The notes beneath the pieces were generated by a model. The model ran no database searches. It was not told the DNA's origin and was given only the letters and a program-made list of their open reading frames with translations. From Lentzea atacamensis (GTDB taxonomy: Bacteria; Actinomycetota; Actinomycetes; Mycobacteriales; Pseudonocardiaceae): 64,000 bases of DNA. The stretch lies in assembly GCF_003269295.1 (NCBI RefSeq), contig NZ_QLTT01000001.1, positions 1,073,635 to 1,137,634 on the forward strand. Direction: 5' to 3'. Of the stretch, positions 16,811-25,121 are shown piece by piece. A program made the translations under genes and the position numbers. The stretch's first letter is position 1. Every line of letters begins with the position of its first letter.

Positions 16811-18292
16811 ATGCGTGTCACCGTGCTCGCCGCGGCCGCCGCACTCCTGGTCACCGGCGCGCCCGTCGCGCTGGCGGAGGCCGGAGTGCCGCGGATCGAC
16901 TGGCAGGCGTGCGGGCCGGAACATCCCGGCTTCGAGTGCGCCTCGGTGAAGGTGCCACTGGACCACGACAACCCGCGCGGCGCGGCCACTTCCGTCGCGT
17001 TGGCGCGCAAACCCGCGACGGACAAGGCTCGCCGCATCGGGTCGCTGTTCCTCAACCCCGGCGGACCTGGCGGGTCCGGCGTCGACTTCGCGCTCAGGGC
17101 CGGCAACACGCTGTCGGCCAACCTGCAGGGCCGGTTCGACATCGTGGGCTTCGACCCGCGCGGCATCGGCCGGTCCGATCCCCTGCACTGCTTCGCCAGC
17201 ACCGAGGAGCTCGACAAGTTCTTCGAGGGCGTGCCCGGTTTCCCGTACCTGGCGGCGCAGAAACGGCCGTACTTCGAGCGGTACCGCTCGCTCGGCCCGG
17301 AGTGCCGCGACGACCAGACGATCGCGCGGCACATGAGCACCGCAGACGTCGCACGGGACATGGACCTGCTGCGCCGCGCCGTCGGTGACCGCAAGATCTC
17401 GTACCTGGGCTTCTCGTACGGCTCGTACCTGGGCGCGACCTACGCGAACCTGTTCCCGAACAACATCCGCGCTCTCGTGGTCGACGGCGTGCTCAACCCC
17501 GAGCTGTGGTCGAGCGGGCGGCAGATCGAGTCGGACCGGATCGCGACGAAGGAGGAGTTCCGCGAGTTCCTCCGCAACTGCGACGAGGCGGCGTGCGTCT
17601 TCGGCCCGAACTCGGAGCAACGCTGGAACGCGTTGCTGGCTTCGGTGCGTGCCAAGCCGATCCAGCTGGGCGACCAGCTGTACACCTACGACGCGGTGAT
17701 CAGCACGGCGATCGGCGCGATGTACAACCCGCGCGACTGGCCGGACACCGCCACGCTGTTCGACCAGCTGTCCGACGCGGCCACGCTGAGCGTCGCGGCG
17801 GAACCGGACTACCCCAACGGCTTCGACGCCTACAACGGCAACGTGTGCGCGGACATCGAGTTCCCGCGCGCCTTCGAGGCCTACCGGGCGACGGCCCGTT
17901 ACGCCGAGGCGGGTTCGGAGTTCGGCCCGGCGTGGTGGTGGGGCAACGCGGCGTGCGCGAACTGGCCCGTCAACCACGACCGCTACACCGGACCGTGGCG
18001 CACCCGCACCAACGCCCCGGTTCTGGTGGTGGGCAACCACTTCGACGGCGTCACGGACTTCCGCGGCGCCCAGGCCGTGAACCGGCAGCTCGCGGGTAGC
18101 CGGTTGCTCGCTTACGCGGGTTGGGGACACACGGCGTACGGGTTGAGCAAGTGCGCGACCGACCACACCAACGCGTACCTGCTCAACGGAACGCTGCCGC
18201 CGGTCGGGACCGTGTGCCCGGCCAACCCGAACCCGTTCCTGCCCACGACCGCGGCCCTCTCAGAGCCGCTGTTCCAGCCGGCCCACCGCTGA
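16811..18292 (+). CDS. Secreted alpha/beta hydrolase, TAP/Slp type (tandem paralogue)
   Basis: 493-aa paralogue of the preceding gene, co-directional and with its own AGAGGGGAG ribosome-binding site. Signal peptide to about residue 25 (ALLVTGAPVALAEA). Motifs: NPGGPGGSG, GFDPRGIGRS, nucleophile GFSYGSYLG, NHFDGVTDF and AGWGHTAY. The two differ mainly in the lid region between the nucleophile and acid, where specificity is set, so they are a recent duplication with possibly divergent peptide preference. Followed by a strong hairpin. Confidence 0.88.
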   Translation: MRVTVLAAAAALLVTGAPVALAEAGVPRIDWQACGPEHPGFECASVKVPLDHDNPRGAATSVALARKPATDKARRIGSLFLNPGGPGGSGVDFALRAGNTLSANLQGRFDIVGFDPRGIGRSDPLHCFASTEELDKFFEGVPGFPYLAAQKRPYFERYRSLGPECRDDQTIARHMSTADVARDMDLLRRAVGDRKISYLGFSYGSYLGATYANLFPNNIRALVVDGVLNPELWSSGRQIESDRIATKEEFREFLRNCDEAACVFGPNSEQRWNALLASVRAKPIQLGDQLYTYDAVISTAIGAMYNPRDWPDTATLFDQLSDAATLSVAAEPDYPNGFDAYNGNVCADIEFPRAFEAYRATARYAEAGSEFGPAWWWGNAACANWPVNHDRYTGPWRTRTNAPVLVVGNHFDGVTDFRGAQAVNRQLAGSRLLAYAGWGHTAYGLSKCATDHTNAYLLNGTLPPVGTVCPANPNPFLPTTAALSEPLFQPAHR

Positions 18293-18307
18293 CGGCCCTG
18301 CGTTTTC

Positions 18308-18356
18308 GGCGTCTGCAAGTACTACCGCCGCTGAGTTGGTGGTATTTGCAGACGCC
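18308..18356. terminator. Bidirectional terminator hairpin
   Basis: Two 19-nt arms that pair with only two mismatches (outer core GGCGTCTGCAA / TTGCAGACGCC), loop of 11 nt. It fills the space between the convergent peptidase and helicase stop codons and can serve both. Confidence 0.8.
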
Positions 18357-18357
18357 A

Positions 18358-21126
18358 TCAGCGACGGAGCTCGTGAGCCAGCTCGACCGCCGCGCGGGCG
18401 GGATCGTGGTCGAAGCGGCTGCCGAACGCGTCGTGCACCCGCCACCCCGCGTGGGTGAGCGCCCGCCATCGGGCGAGGTGCGCCTGCGGCCCCTCCGGGT
18501 GCGGCCGTGTCTCCAGCGCGACCGCGCCGCTCCTCTCCCCCACCACGAGGTCGACCCGCCACTGCCCCACCGGATAGCCCGTCCGCACGGTCAGCCCCGC
18601 GGCAGCGAGCTCCTCCGCCAGACGTGCGGTCCACTCGTCAGAAGGCGCGACGCCGGCGGTCTCCGTCGGCGGCACGTCCGCGTGCGCCAGGTACTCGCCG
18701 ATCAGCCCGGGCGGCGACGCGGCCGACGTGATCACGTGCACCAGCCGCCGCGCCCGAGTGGTCAGCACCGCCAGCAGGTTGCGGTCGTTCACGAACCGCC
18801 ACGCGCCCGGCTTCTCGTCGGCCGCGAGGCTGATCACGACCTCGTCGAACTCGCTGCCCTGCACACCGTGCACGGTGCCGACGCGGACACCACCCGTGGT
18901 GATCTCGTCCAGCGTCAGCTCACCCAGCAGCGCTTCCTCCAGCGCGTCGGCCTGCGGGCGGAACGGGGTCACCACGCCGATCGACCGCACGCCCGCGGCG
19001 ACCCGCTTGCGCACGTGGGCGAGCACGGCGTCGACCTCGACCCGGTTGACGCCCTTCGCGGTGCGCTCACCGGCGACGCGCTCGGTGTCGATGCAGTCGA
19101 CGTCCGCGATCGACGGGTGCGTGGTGAGCAGCGCGATCTTGCCGTCGTAGAACTTCGACGCGGCGAACCCGATCAGGTGCGGCGCGCAGCGGTGGTGCTC
19201 GTCGAGCCAGTGCACGCCCGCGGTCGCCGCCGCCGCGTCGAACAGGCTCACCTTCGGCACGTCCAGGCGGTCGCGCAGGTCCTGCGTGCCCTCCGCCTCG
19301 ACCGCCGCCCGCACAGCCTCGTCACTCACGAACGACACGTGCCGCAGCTGCCGGGGATCGCCACCGATCACCGCGGATCGTCCCCGCAGCAACGCCGGTC
19401 CGGCCAGCGGCTGGTCGACGTGACTCGCCTCGTCGATGATCACGAGGTCGAACATGCCCGCCACCGGCGGCAGGATGTCCTCCACATCGGACAACGTCCC
19501 GACCCACAACGGCAGTGCCGCCACCAGGTCCGCGCTGTCGATCTCCGCGAGACCGCGCCGCCGGGCGGCCCTGCCGGACCGCAACGCCTTCGCCAGCGCC
19601 GCCACCGCCCGGCGCGCACCCGAGCCGCGGCGGCTGACCGCGTATTCCTTGAGCCACGCGGCAGTGGCCTGACGCAACACGGCGTCCTGCTCGGCGAGCA
19701 ACGGCCGCAGCTCGCCGAACGTCGTGCCGCCACCGGCACCGAGCCGCACGAGCGCCGCCGTCTGCTCGGCGGCCTGCACAGCGGCCGCGAGATCCTCGGC
19801 CGACACGTCACCGGCACCGGTCCGCTTGCGCGCCTTCGACAGCGCCCACCCGGTGCGCAGTCCACTCAGGAGCCCCGTGCGCGGCCGCAGAAGCCCGTGC
19901 AGCTCGGCGAAATCCACGCCCGCACCGAACGCCTTGGGCGCCACCTCCCGATGCGCCGGCATCAACGCCTGGTGCCGCCGTGCCTCGGCGGCCAGCTGTT
20001 CGTCCGTCAAAGCAGCGGCGACGGCACGCTCGACCCGCGCCACCGCCGCGGCACCCGCGCGCCGCGCCCGGTCGAGCTCCTGCAGCTGGTCGGGACTGCT
20101 CGTCGCGGACAGTCCGTCCGACAGCTCCCGCGCCATCTCCTGGCGCAGCTCCGAGTCGCCGAACAGCACCGGCACCGGTCCGCCCGCCCGGCGCAGCGCG
20201 GCTCCGAGCACGTCGGCGGCGTTGCGCGTGCGGCTCGCGAGCAGCACCGACCGTCCCGCCGCCACGGCGTCCAGCGCCAACGCCGCGAGGGTGTGCGTCT
20301 TGCCGGCCCCCGGCGGCCCGCCGACGACGGTGATCCGCGCGCGGCGGGCGTGCTCGACCGCTCGCATCTGGCTGTGGCTCAGCGGCAAGGCCGAACTGAT
20401 CGGCTCGTCGTGGTCGTCGAGCGCCTCACCAGCCCCGTAGAGCGCCGCGAACGCGGTCTCCGCCACGCGCGGCTTGCGAGCCCACTCGTACAGCGCGGCG
20501 CCCTGCTCGGTTTTCACGACGGGCTCACCCGCGTGCAGCCCGGCGCCCATCGCCACCACGAGCTCGCTGCCGGAGATCAACCTGTTGGGGTCGTCGCGCA
20601 CGATCGGCACGTTCTCGAACCCGGCCTGCCGCAACGTCTCGGTGATCCACGCACTGGTCGGCTCGAGCGCGGCCTCCCGTTCCGCGGTCTTGGCCCAGTC
20701 GTCGATCAACGGGAACACGCCAGCGTCACCGGCGACGTGGAAGGCGTAGGTCAGGCCCAAGCCGTGATGCAGCCGCACGGGCCGTGAGATCAACGGCAGG
20801 CACACGCGCCGGCGCTGGCCACCGATCTCGGCCGGTCCCGCCAGGAACGCCCAGCCCAGCCGCAGCAGCCGGTCCTCCTGGTGCAACGCGTCGTAGGCGG
20901 CGAGGTGCTGCACCTGGTCACGGCCGTACTTCGGGGCGGTCCAGGTGATCGGTGTCCACTCCTGGCCCTGCTGCGTCGCCGTGATCGCCCGCCACGACGG
21001 CTCGTGCTCGCCGAGCCACAGCAGGCCCGCCGTCTTCGACAGGTCGAGCTGGACCTTCTGCGGCTGCTCGGCGGCACTCAGCCGGGCCAGGGTGCGCAGG
21101 ACGGCGGGCACGTTCACGCCGCACAT
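18358..21126 (-). CDS. SF1 (Upf1-like) AAA helicase with C-terminal nuclease-like domain
   Basis: 922-aa protein. An N-terminal region of about 250 residues has no motif I recognise. The helicase core follows: Walker A GGPPGAGKTHT, motif Ia VLLASRTRNA, a long inserted helical region rich in Ala/Arg, Walker B DLVIIDEASH, motif III GGDPRQL, LDEHHRC, and motifs V/VI VGTVHGVQGSEFDEVVISL and VLTTRARR. The last 100 residues (GQWRVDLVVGE, AVALE, HLARWRALTHAGW) resemble the Vsr/DUF559 endonuclease fold. It may act in DNA/RNA processing or defence. Start set at ATG before CGVNVPAVL; an in-frame GTG 9 nt on is possible. Confidence 0.78.
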   Translation of the reverse strand: MCGVNVPAVLRTLARLSAAEQPQKVQLDLSKTAGLLWLGEHEPSWRAITATQQGQEWTPITWTAPKYGRDQVQHLAAYDALHQEDRLLRLGWAFLAGPAEIGGQRRRVCLPLISRPVRLHHGLGLTYAFHVAGDAGVFPLIDDWAKTAEREAALEPTSAWITETLRQAGFENVPIVRDDPNRLISGSELVVAMGAGLHAGEPVVKTEQGAALYEWARKPRVAETAFAALYGAGEALDDHDEPISSALPLSHSQMRAVEHARRARITVVGGPPGAGKTHTLAALALDAVAAGRSVLLASRTRNAADVLGAALRRAGGPVPVLFGDSELRQEMARELSDGLSATSSPDQLQELDRARRAGAAAVARVERAVAAALTDEQLAAEARRHQALMPAHREVAPKAFGAGVDFAELHGLLRPRTGLLSGLRTGWALSKARKRTGAGDVSAEDLAAAVQAAEQTAALVRLGAGGGTTFGELRPLLAEQDAVLRQATAAWLKEYAVSRRGSGARRAVAALAKALRSGRAARRRGLAEIDSADLVAALPLWVGTLSDVEDILPPVAGMFDLVIIDEASHVDQPLAGPALLRGRSAVIGGDPRQLRHVSFVSDEAVRAAVEAEGTQDLRDRLDVPKVSLFDAAAATAGVHWLDEHHRCAPHLIGFAASKFYDGKIALLTTHPSIADVDCIDTERVAGERTAKGVNRVEVDAVLAHVRKRVAAGVRSIGVVTPFRPQADALEEALLGELTLDEITTGGVRVGTVHGVQGSEFDEVVISLAADEKPGAWRFVNDRNLLAVLTTRARRLVHVITSAASPPGLIGEYLAHADVPPTETAGVAPSDEWTARLAEELAAAGLTVRTGYPVGQWRVDLVVGERSGAVALETRPHPEGPQAHLARWRALTHAGWRVHDAFGSRFDHDPARAAVELAHELRR

Positions 21127-21157
21127 CGTGCCATTCGAGGCGGTAGCTTCGTGCGCT

Positions 21158-22075
21158 GTGTTGGATCTTCCCGCTGGCTTGTCCGACCGCGACCTCACCG
21201 AGGGCCTCGCACGGTTCGGCATCTCCGGGCCCGTGCAGTACGCGCCCCTCGGGTTCGGCGACTACCACTGGACGGTGGCGGGCCGGTGGTTCACGTCCGT
21301 CGCCGACCTCACGAACAAGGCCCACTGCGGACCCGATGCGCTCGCCGGGTTGCGCAGCGCGATGGACACGGCTTCGGCACTGCAGCTCCCGTTCGTCGTC
21401 GCACCACTGCGGACGGACGACGGCGAGACAGTCGTGCCGCTCGACGACCGGTACGCGCTGAGCGTCTTCCCCCTCCTCACCGGGAAGTCGGGAAGCTTCG
21501 ACGACCGGTTCAGCGACGAGGAGCGCGACGAGGTCCTCACGTTGCTGGCGGAACTGCACAGCCACGAACCACCCGTGGGAACTCCAGTCGCACCGGTCGA
21601 TTCGGACGGGCGCGATGCTCTCGAAGAGTTGCTCGACGAGCCCGGTGAGTGGGCGGGCGGACCGTACTCGGCCGACGCGCGCGAGGTGTTCGTGGCGAAC
21701 AAACAAAGGATCCGCGATCTGCTGGCCGAGTTCGACCGGCTGGCCGCGCTTGTACCGCCACGACGCGTGGTGACGCACGGCGAACCGCATCCCGGCAACC
21801 TGATCCGCACACCGGACGGCTACCGCCTGGTCGACTGGGACACGGTGGGCCTGGCCCCGCCGGAACGCGACCTGGCCCTGCTGGACGGTGATCTCTCGAA
21901 GTACACGGAGCTGACCGGCCACGAACCCGTCGCGGCCGGTCTCGCCCTCCACCGGTTGCGCTGGCGGCTCAACGACATCGGGGAGTTCGCGGTGTGGCTG
22001 AAAGGACCGCACGAGCGAACCCCGGACACCGAGGTGGCGTGGCGAGGGTTCCGGGAAACCCTCGCCACGCCTTAG
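21158..22075 (+). CDS. Aminoglycoside phosphotransferase-family kinase
   Basis: 305-aa APH-fold kinase. The catalytic loop is VVTHGEPHPGNLIR and the metal-binding motif LVDWDTVGLAPPERDL, both well conserved (HGExHxxN, D-W-D-x-x). N-terminal lobe LGFGDYHWTVAG and FVVAPL fit the family. The GTG start is 31 nt from the divergent helicase start. Many actinomycete homologues have unknown substrates; drug inactivation is possible but not shown. Its stop is 1 nt from the convergent subtilase stop. Confidence 0.85.
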   Translation: MLDLPAGLSDRDLTEGLARFGISGPVQYAPLGFGDYHWTVAGRWFTSVADLTNKAHCGPDALAGLRSAMDTASALQLPFVVAPLRTDDGETVVPLDDRYALSVFPLLTGKSGSFDDRFSDEERDEVLTLLAELHSHEPPVGTPVAPVDSDGRDALEELLDEPGEWAGGPYSADAREVFVANKQRIRDLLAEFDRLAALVPPRRVVTHGEPHPGNLIRTPDGYRLVDWDTVGLAPPERDLALLDGDLSKYTELTGHEPVAAGLALHRLRWRLNDIGEFAVWLKGPHERTPDTEVAWRGFRETLATP

Positions 22076-22076
22076 C

Positions 22077-23891
22077 TCACAGCGTCAGTCTCCACGTGTC
22101 GATGGTGCCGACGTCGGCGGTGGCCGCGTCACGGACCCGGAGCTGCCAGGTGCCGTTGCGGGTCTCCGACGACAGGTTGACCGTGAAGATCTGGTCGATG
22201 TTGTCCGCGCTGCCGCCAGAGCGGTTGCTCAGCGAGTAGGCCGAACCGTCCGGCGCGATCAGGTCGACCACCAGGTCACCGCGGTAGGTGTGCTTGATGT
22301 GCACCTCGACCTTGCTGGACGCCGACGCGGTGCCGGTGCAGCCCGTCACGGTGATCGACGACGACACCGTCGAGTTGTCCGGGATGGCCACGTCGGTGCC
22401 GTTGGTCTGCGTGGCACACGTCGACGAGCCGACCGTCCACGTGAACGACGTGCTGCCCGAACCACCGGCCGTCGCGGTGGCCGTGGCGGTCACGTTGTAC
22501 GTCCCGGCCGTGGTGGCCGTGCCGCTGATGAGACCGGACGAGCTGATCGACAGGCCGGTCGGCAGACCGGTCGCCGACCACGTGTACGGCGCGGTGCCGC
22601 CGGACGCCGACAGCTGCAGGTTCGCCGTGCCGTTCAGCGCGGTGGCCTGGTTGCCGGGGTTGGTGACGGAGACGCCGGGAACACCACCGGAGTTGGTGCG
22701 CAGCAACAGGTTCGCCGAGTTGGCACCGGGGTTGGTGACCTTGTTCGGCGTCGCGGACGCGAGGATCGCGGCGTGCACCTCGGCCGGCGTCTTGGACGGG
22801 TTGTCCGCAAGGTACAGCGCGGCCGCGCCCGCGACGTGCGGCGAGGCCATCGACGTGCCGCTCATCGTGGCGGAGCCGGTGTTGTTGCTGTAGGACGCGG
22901 AAACGATGTCCTGACCCGGTGCGAACAGGTCACTGCACGTGCCGTAGGAGGAGAACGACGCACGGGCATCGGTGCGAGCGGACGCCATGACGTTGATCGT
23001 CTCGGTGACGCGCTGCGGCGAGTACTTGCACGAGTCGTCGTTGAAGTTGCCCGCCGCCACGACGTACGAGACGCCGGCGCGGATCGACGCGCGGACGGCG
23101 TCGTCGAGCACGCGGCTCGGCTCGTTCGCGGTGCCGGTGTAGAGGCTCATGTTCGCGACCGCCGGCAGGACGGCGTTCGCGGTGACCCAGTCGACGCCCG
23201 CCGCCTCGGTGGAGACGGAGCCGCCACCCTGGCAGTTGAGCACGCGGACGGCCTTGAGCTTGACGTTCTTCGCCACGCCGTAGGTCGAGCCGCCGACCGT
23301 GCCCGCCACGTGCGTGCCGTGGCCCTGGCAGTCCTTGCCGTTGCGGCCGTCGGTGAACGCGTCGAACCCGAACGACGCGCGCCCGCCGAAGTCGGCGTGG
23401 TCGTAGTTGATGCCGGTGTCGATCACGTACGCGGTGACGTTGGAGGCACCGGTGCTGTAGCTGTACTTGCTGTTCAGCGGCAGATCCGCCTGGTCGACGC
23501 GGTCGAGACCCCACGACGGCGGGTTGAGCTGGTCGGCCAGGACCTGGACGGTCCGGTCCTGCTCGACGTAGAGCACGGCCGGGTCGGCGGCGAGGCGCTT
23601 GGCCTGCTTGGCCGACATGGTGGCGGAGAAACCCTTGAACGCGGCACGGTAGGTGAACCCGACCTTGCCGCCGTAGCGCGCGGCCAGACCGTCGGCGCGA
23701 CCGCTGACCTCGGTGCGCGCCATGCTGTTGTCCTTCAGAACCACGATGTAGCTGTCCTGGACCGCGTTCGGCGCGTTCTCCGCGACGACGGATCCTTCCG
23801 GCTGCGCGGCTGCGGCCGGTTGGACCAACAAAGCCGTACCAACGGCGGCGATTGCCGCCACCCCGAGCGTGCGCAGGGTGCGTTGTCTCAT
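22077..23891 (-). CDS. Secreted subtilisin-like serine protease with I9 prodomain, Ig-like and P-domain
   Basis: 604-aa S8A (proteinase K-like) protease. Signal peptide to about 30, then an inhibitor I9 propeptide (SYIVVLKDNS ... VLYVEQDRTV). The triad is Asp158 (VIDTG), His191 (GHGTHVAG) and Ser347 (GTSMASPH), with oxyanion Asn in VVAAGNFNDD. After the catalytic domain come an Ig-like repeat (GGTAPYTWSATGLPTGL) and a proprotein-convertase P-domain (IPDNSTVSSSITV ... HTYRGDLVVDLIAPDG). ATG chosen for spacing from GAGGAG; a GTG lies one codon earlier. Extracellular protein degradation. Confidence 0.92.
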   Translation of the reverse strand: MRQRTLRTLGVAAIAAVGTALLVQPAAAAQPEGSVVAENAPNAVQDSYIVVLKDNSMARTEVSGRADGLAARYGGKVGFTYRAAFKGFSATMSAKQAKRLAADPAVLYVEQDRTVQVLADQLNPPSWGLDRVDQADLPLNSKYSYSTGASNVTAYVIDTGINYDHADFGGRASFGFDAFTDGRNGKDCQGHGTHVAGTVGGSTYGVAKNVKLKAVRVLNCQGGGSVSTEAAGVDWVTANAVLPAVANMSLYTGTANEPSRVLDDAVRASIRAGVSYVVAAGNFNDDSCKYSPQRVTETINVMASARTDARASFSSYGTCSDLFAPGQDIVSASYSNNTGSATMSGTSMASPHVAGAAALYLADNPSKTPAEVHAAILASATPNKVTNPGANSANLLLRTNSGGVPGVSVTNPGNQATALNGTANLQLSASGGTAPYTWSATGLPTGLSISSSGLISGTATTAGTYNVTATATATAGGSGSTSFTWTVGSSTCATQTNGTDVAIPDNSTVSSSITVTGCTGTASASSKVEVHIKHTYRGDLVVDLIAPDGSAYSLSNRSGGSADNIDQIFTVNLSSETRNGTWQLRVRDAATADVGTIDTWRLTL

Positions 23892-24054
23892 CACTGCTCC
23901 TCATTCGCAGGGGAACCACGTGCGAACGCGGGCTGGCCCTCGACAGCCCAAGCAGGTGCGTTCACACGCGGTTGCGAAACAGCGGTAGTCCGTTAGCGGA
24001 CGTGATGAATCTTTAGTTGAGACAACGATGAGAACAAGCGACTTTCGTCTGTTG

Positions 24055-24993
24055 TCAGCCGGCCAGCGCGAAAAGATCCTCTGGGCGGCCAGACGACTTG
24101 AGCACCGCGAGCGACTGCTTCTCCAGCTGGCGGATCCGCTCACGGGTCAGGCCGAGCTCCTCTGCGACCTCCTGGAGGGTGCGCTCACGCCCGTCCTCCA
24201 GCCCGTAGCGCAGGCGCATGATCCGGCTCTGCCGCTCGGGCAGAACGTCCAACAGGGACCGGACACCCTCCTCGAACTGCTGGCGCTCCACGAGCTCCGG
24301 CGCCGACACGCCGTCGGTGTCCTGGATCAGGTCGCCCAGCACGGAACCGCCGTCCTCGCCGACCGGCGTCTCCAGCGAAACGCAGGTGCGCGAGGCGTCG
24401 AGCAGGTCCCGCACGCGCGTGGCCGAGGTCTTGGCCTCCGCCGCGATCTCCTCCACAGTGGCCTCACGGCCGAGCGCCGCGGAGAGCTTCTGGCCGACGC
24501 GCTTGAGCTTGTTGACCTCCTCCACGACGTGCACCGGCAGCCGGACCGTGCGGGTCTGGTCGGCCAGACCGCGTTCGATCGCCTGACGGATCCACCACAT
24601 CGCGTAGGTGGAGAACTTGTAGCCCTTGGCGTAGTCGAACTTCTCGACCGCGCGGATCAGGCCGAGGTTGCCCTCCTGCACCACGTCCAGGAACGGCAGG
24701 CCCCGGAACGAGTGCTTCTTCGCGACCGACACGACCAGTCGCAGGTTCGCGCGGATCATGTGGTCCTTGGCGCGCTCGCCCTGCGCGACGATCCTCTTGA
24801 GCGCACGGCGATCACGCGTGGTGTCGCCGGTCTCCAGGAGGTGCGCGGCGTAGACACCCGCCTCGATGCGCTTGGCCAGGTCGACCTCCTCGGACGCGGT
24901 CAGCAGCGGAGTGCCGCCGACGTCGCGCAGGTACTGGCCGACCAGGTCCGCGTCCTGCTGTCCGGTCGCGCGGTTCTTCAGATCTGCGGGCAT
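24055..24993 (-). CDS. Group 2 RNA polymerase sigma-70 factor (SigA/HrdB-like paralogue)
   Basis: 312-aa sigma factor without the long N-terminal extension of the principal factor. Region 1.2 DADLVGQYLRDVG, region 2 (LRLVVSVAKKHSFRGLPFLDVV, GLIRAVEKFDYAKGYKFSTYAMWWIRQAI broken into its subregions), region 3, and region 4 with TLQEVAEELGLTRERIRQLE are all complete. Length and sequence fit the mycobacterial SigB / Streptomyces HrdA-C type used in stationary phase or stress. GGGGGGAT precedes the ATG. The leader carries two small hairpins. Single gene, upstream of an S8 protease gene on the same strand. Confidence 0.92.
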   Translation of the reverse strand: MPADLKNRATGQQDADLVGQYLRDVGGTPLLTASEEVDLAKRIEAGVYAAHLLETGDTTRDRRALKRIVAQGERAKDHMIRANLRLVVSVAKKHSFRGLPFLDVVQEGNLGLIRAVEKFDYAKGYKFSTYAMWWIRQAIERGLADQTRTVRLPVHVVEEVNKLKRVGQKLSAALGREATVEEIAAEAKTSATRVRDLLDASRTCVSLETPVGEDGGSVLGDLIQDTDGVSAPELVERQQFEEGVRSLLDVLPERQSRIMRLRYGLEDGRERTLQEVAEELGLTRERIRQLEKQSLAVLKSSGRPEDLFALAG

Positions 24994-25036
24994 GACGAAT
25001 CCCCCCGTTTCCGTTGGCAGGTAGGTGTGGCAGCCC

Positions 25037-25070
25037 GGACGCGAGTTCGCGTCCCCGGCGAAACTCGCCG
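25037..25070. repeat. Two tandem small hairpins in the sigma-factor leader
   Basis: GGACGCG-AGTT-CGCGTCC at 25037-25054 and CGGCG-AAACT-CGCCG at 25056-25070, about 45-75 nt upstream of the sigma gene ATG. They may form in the 5' UTR and influence translation or transcript stability. No protein gene fits here. Confidence 0.4.
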
Positions 25071-25121
25071 CCGTCTGCGGAGCAGCGGCAATCGAACACC
25101 GCCACACTCGTGTGTAACGGT

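Noticed and set aside
15110..18166. 1018-codon open frame antisense to the two peptidase genes
   Set aside because: Mirror frame of two clear enzyme genes; its translation has no domain and is Arg/Ala/Val-rich, as expected from the GC-rich complement.
23988..24001. GTCCG-TTAG-CGGAC hairpin after the sigma-factor gene
   Set aside because: Only five pairs and no U-run; too weak to list as a terminator.
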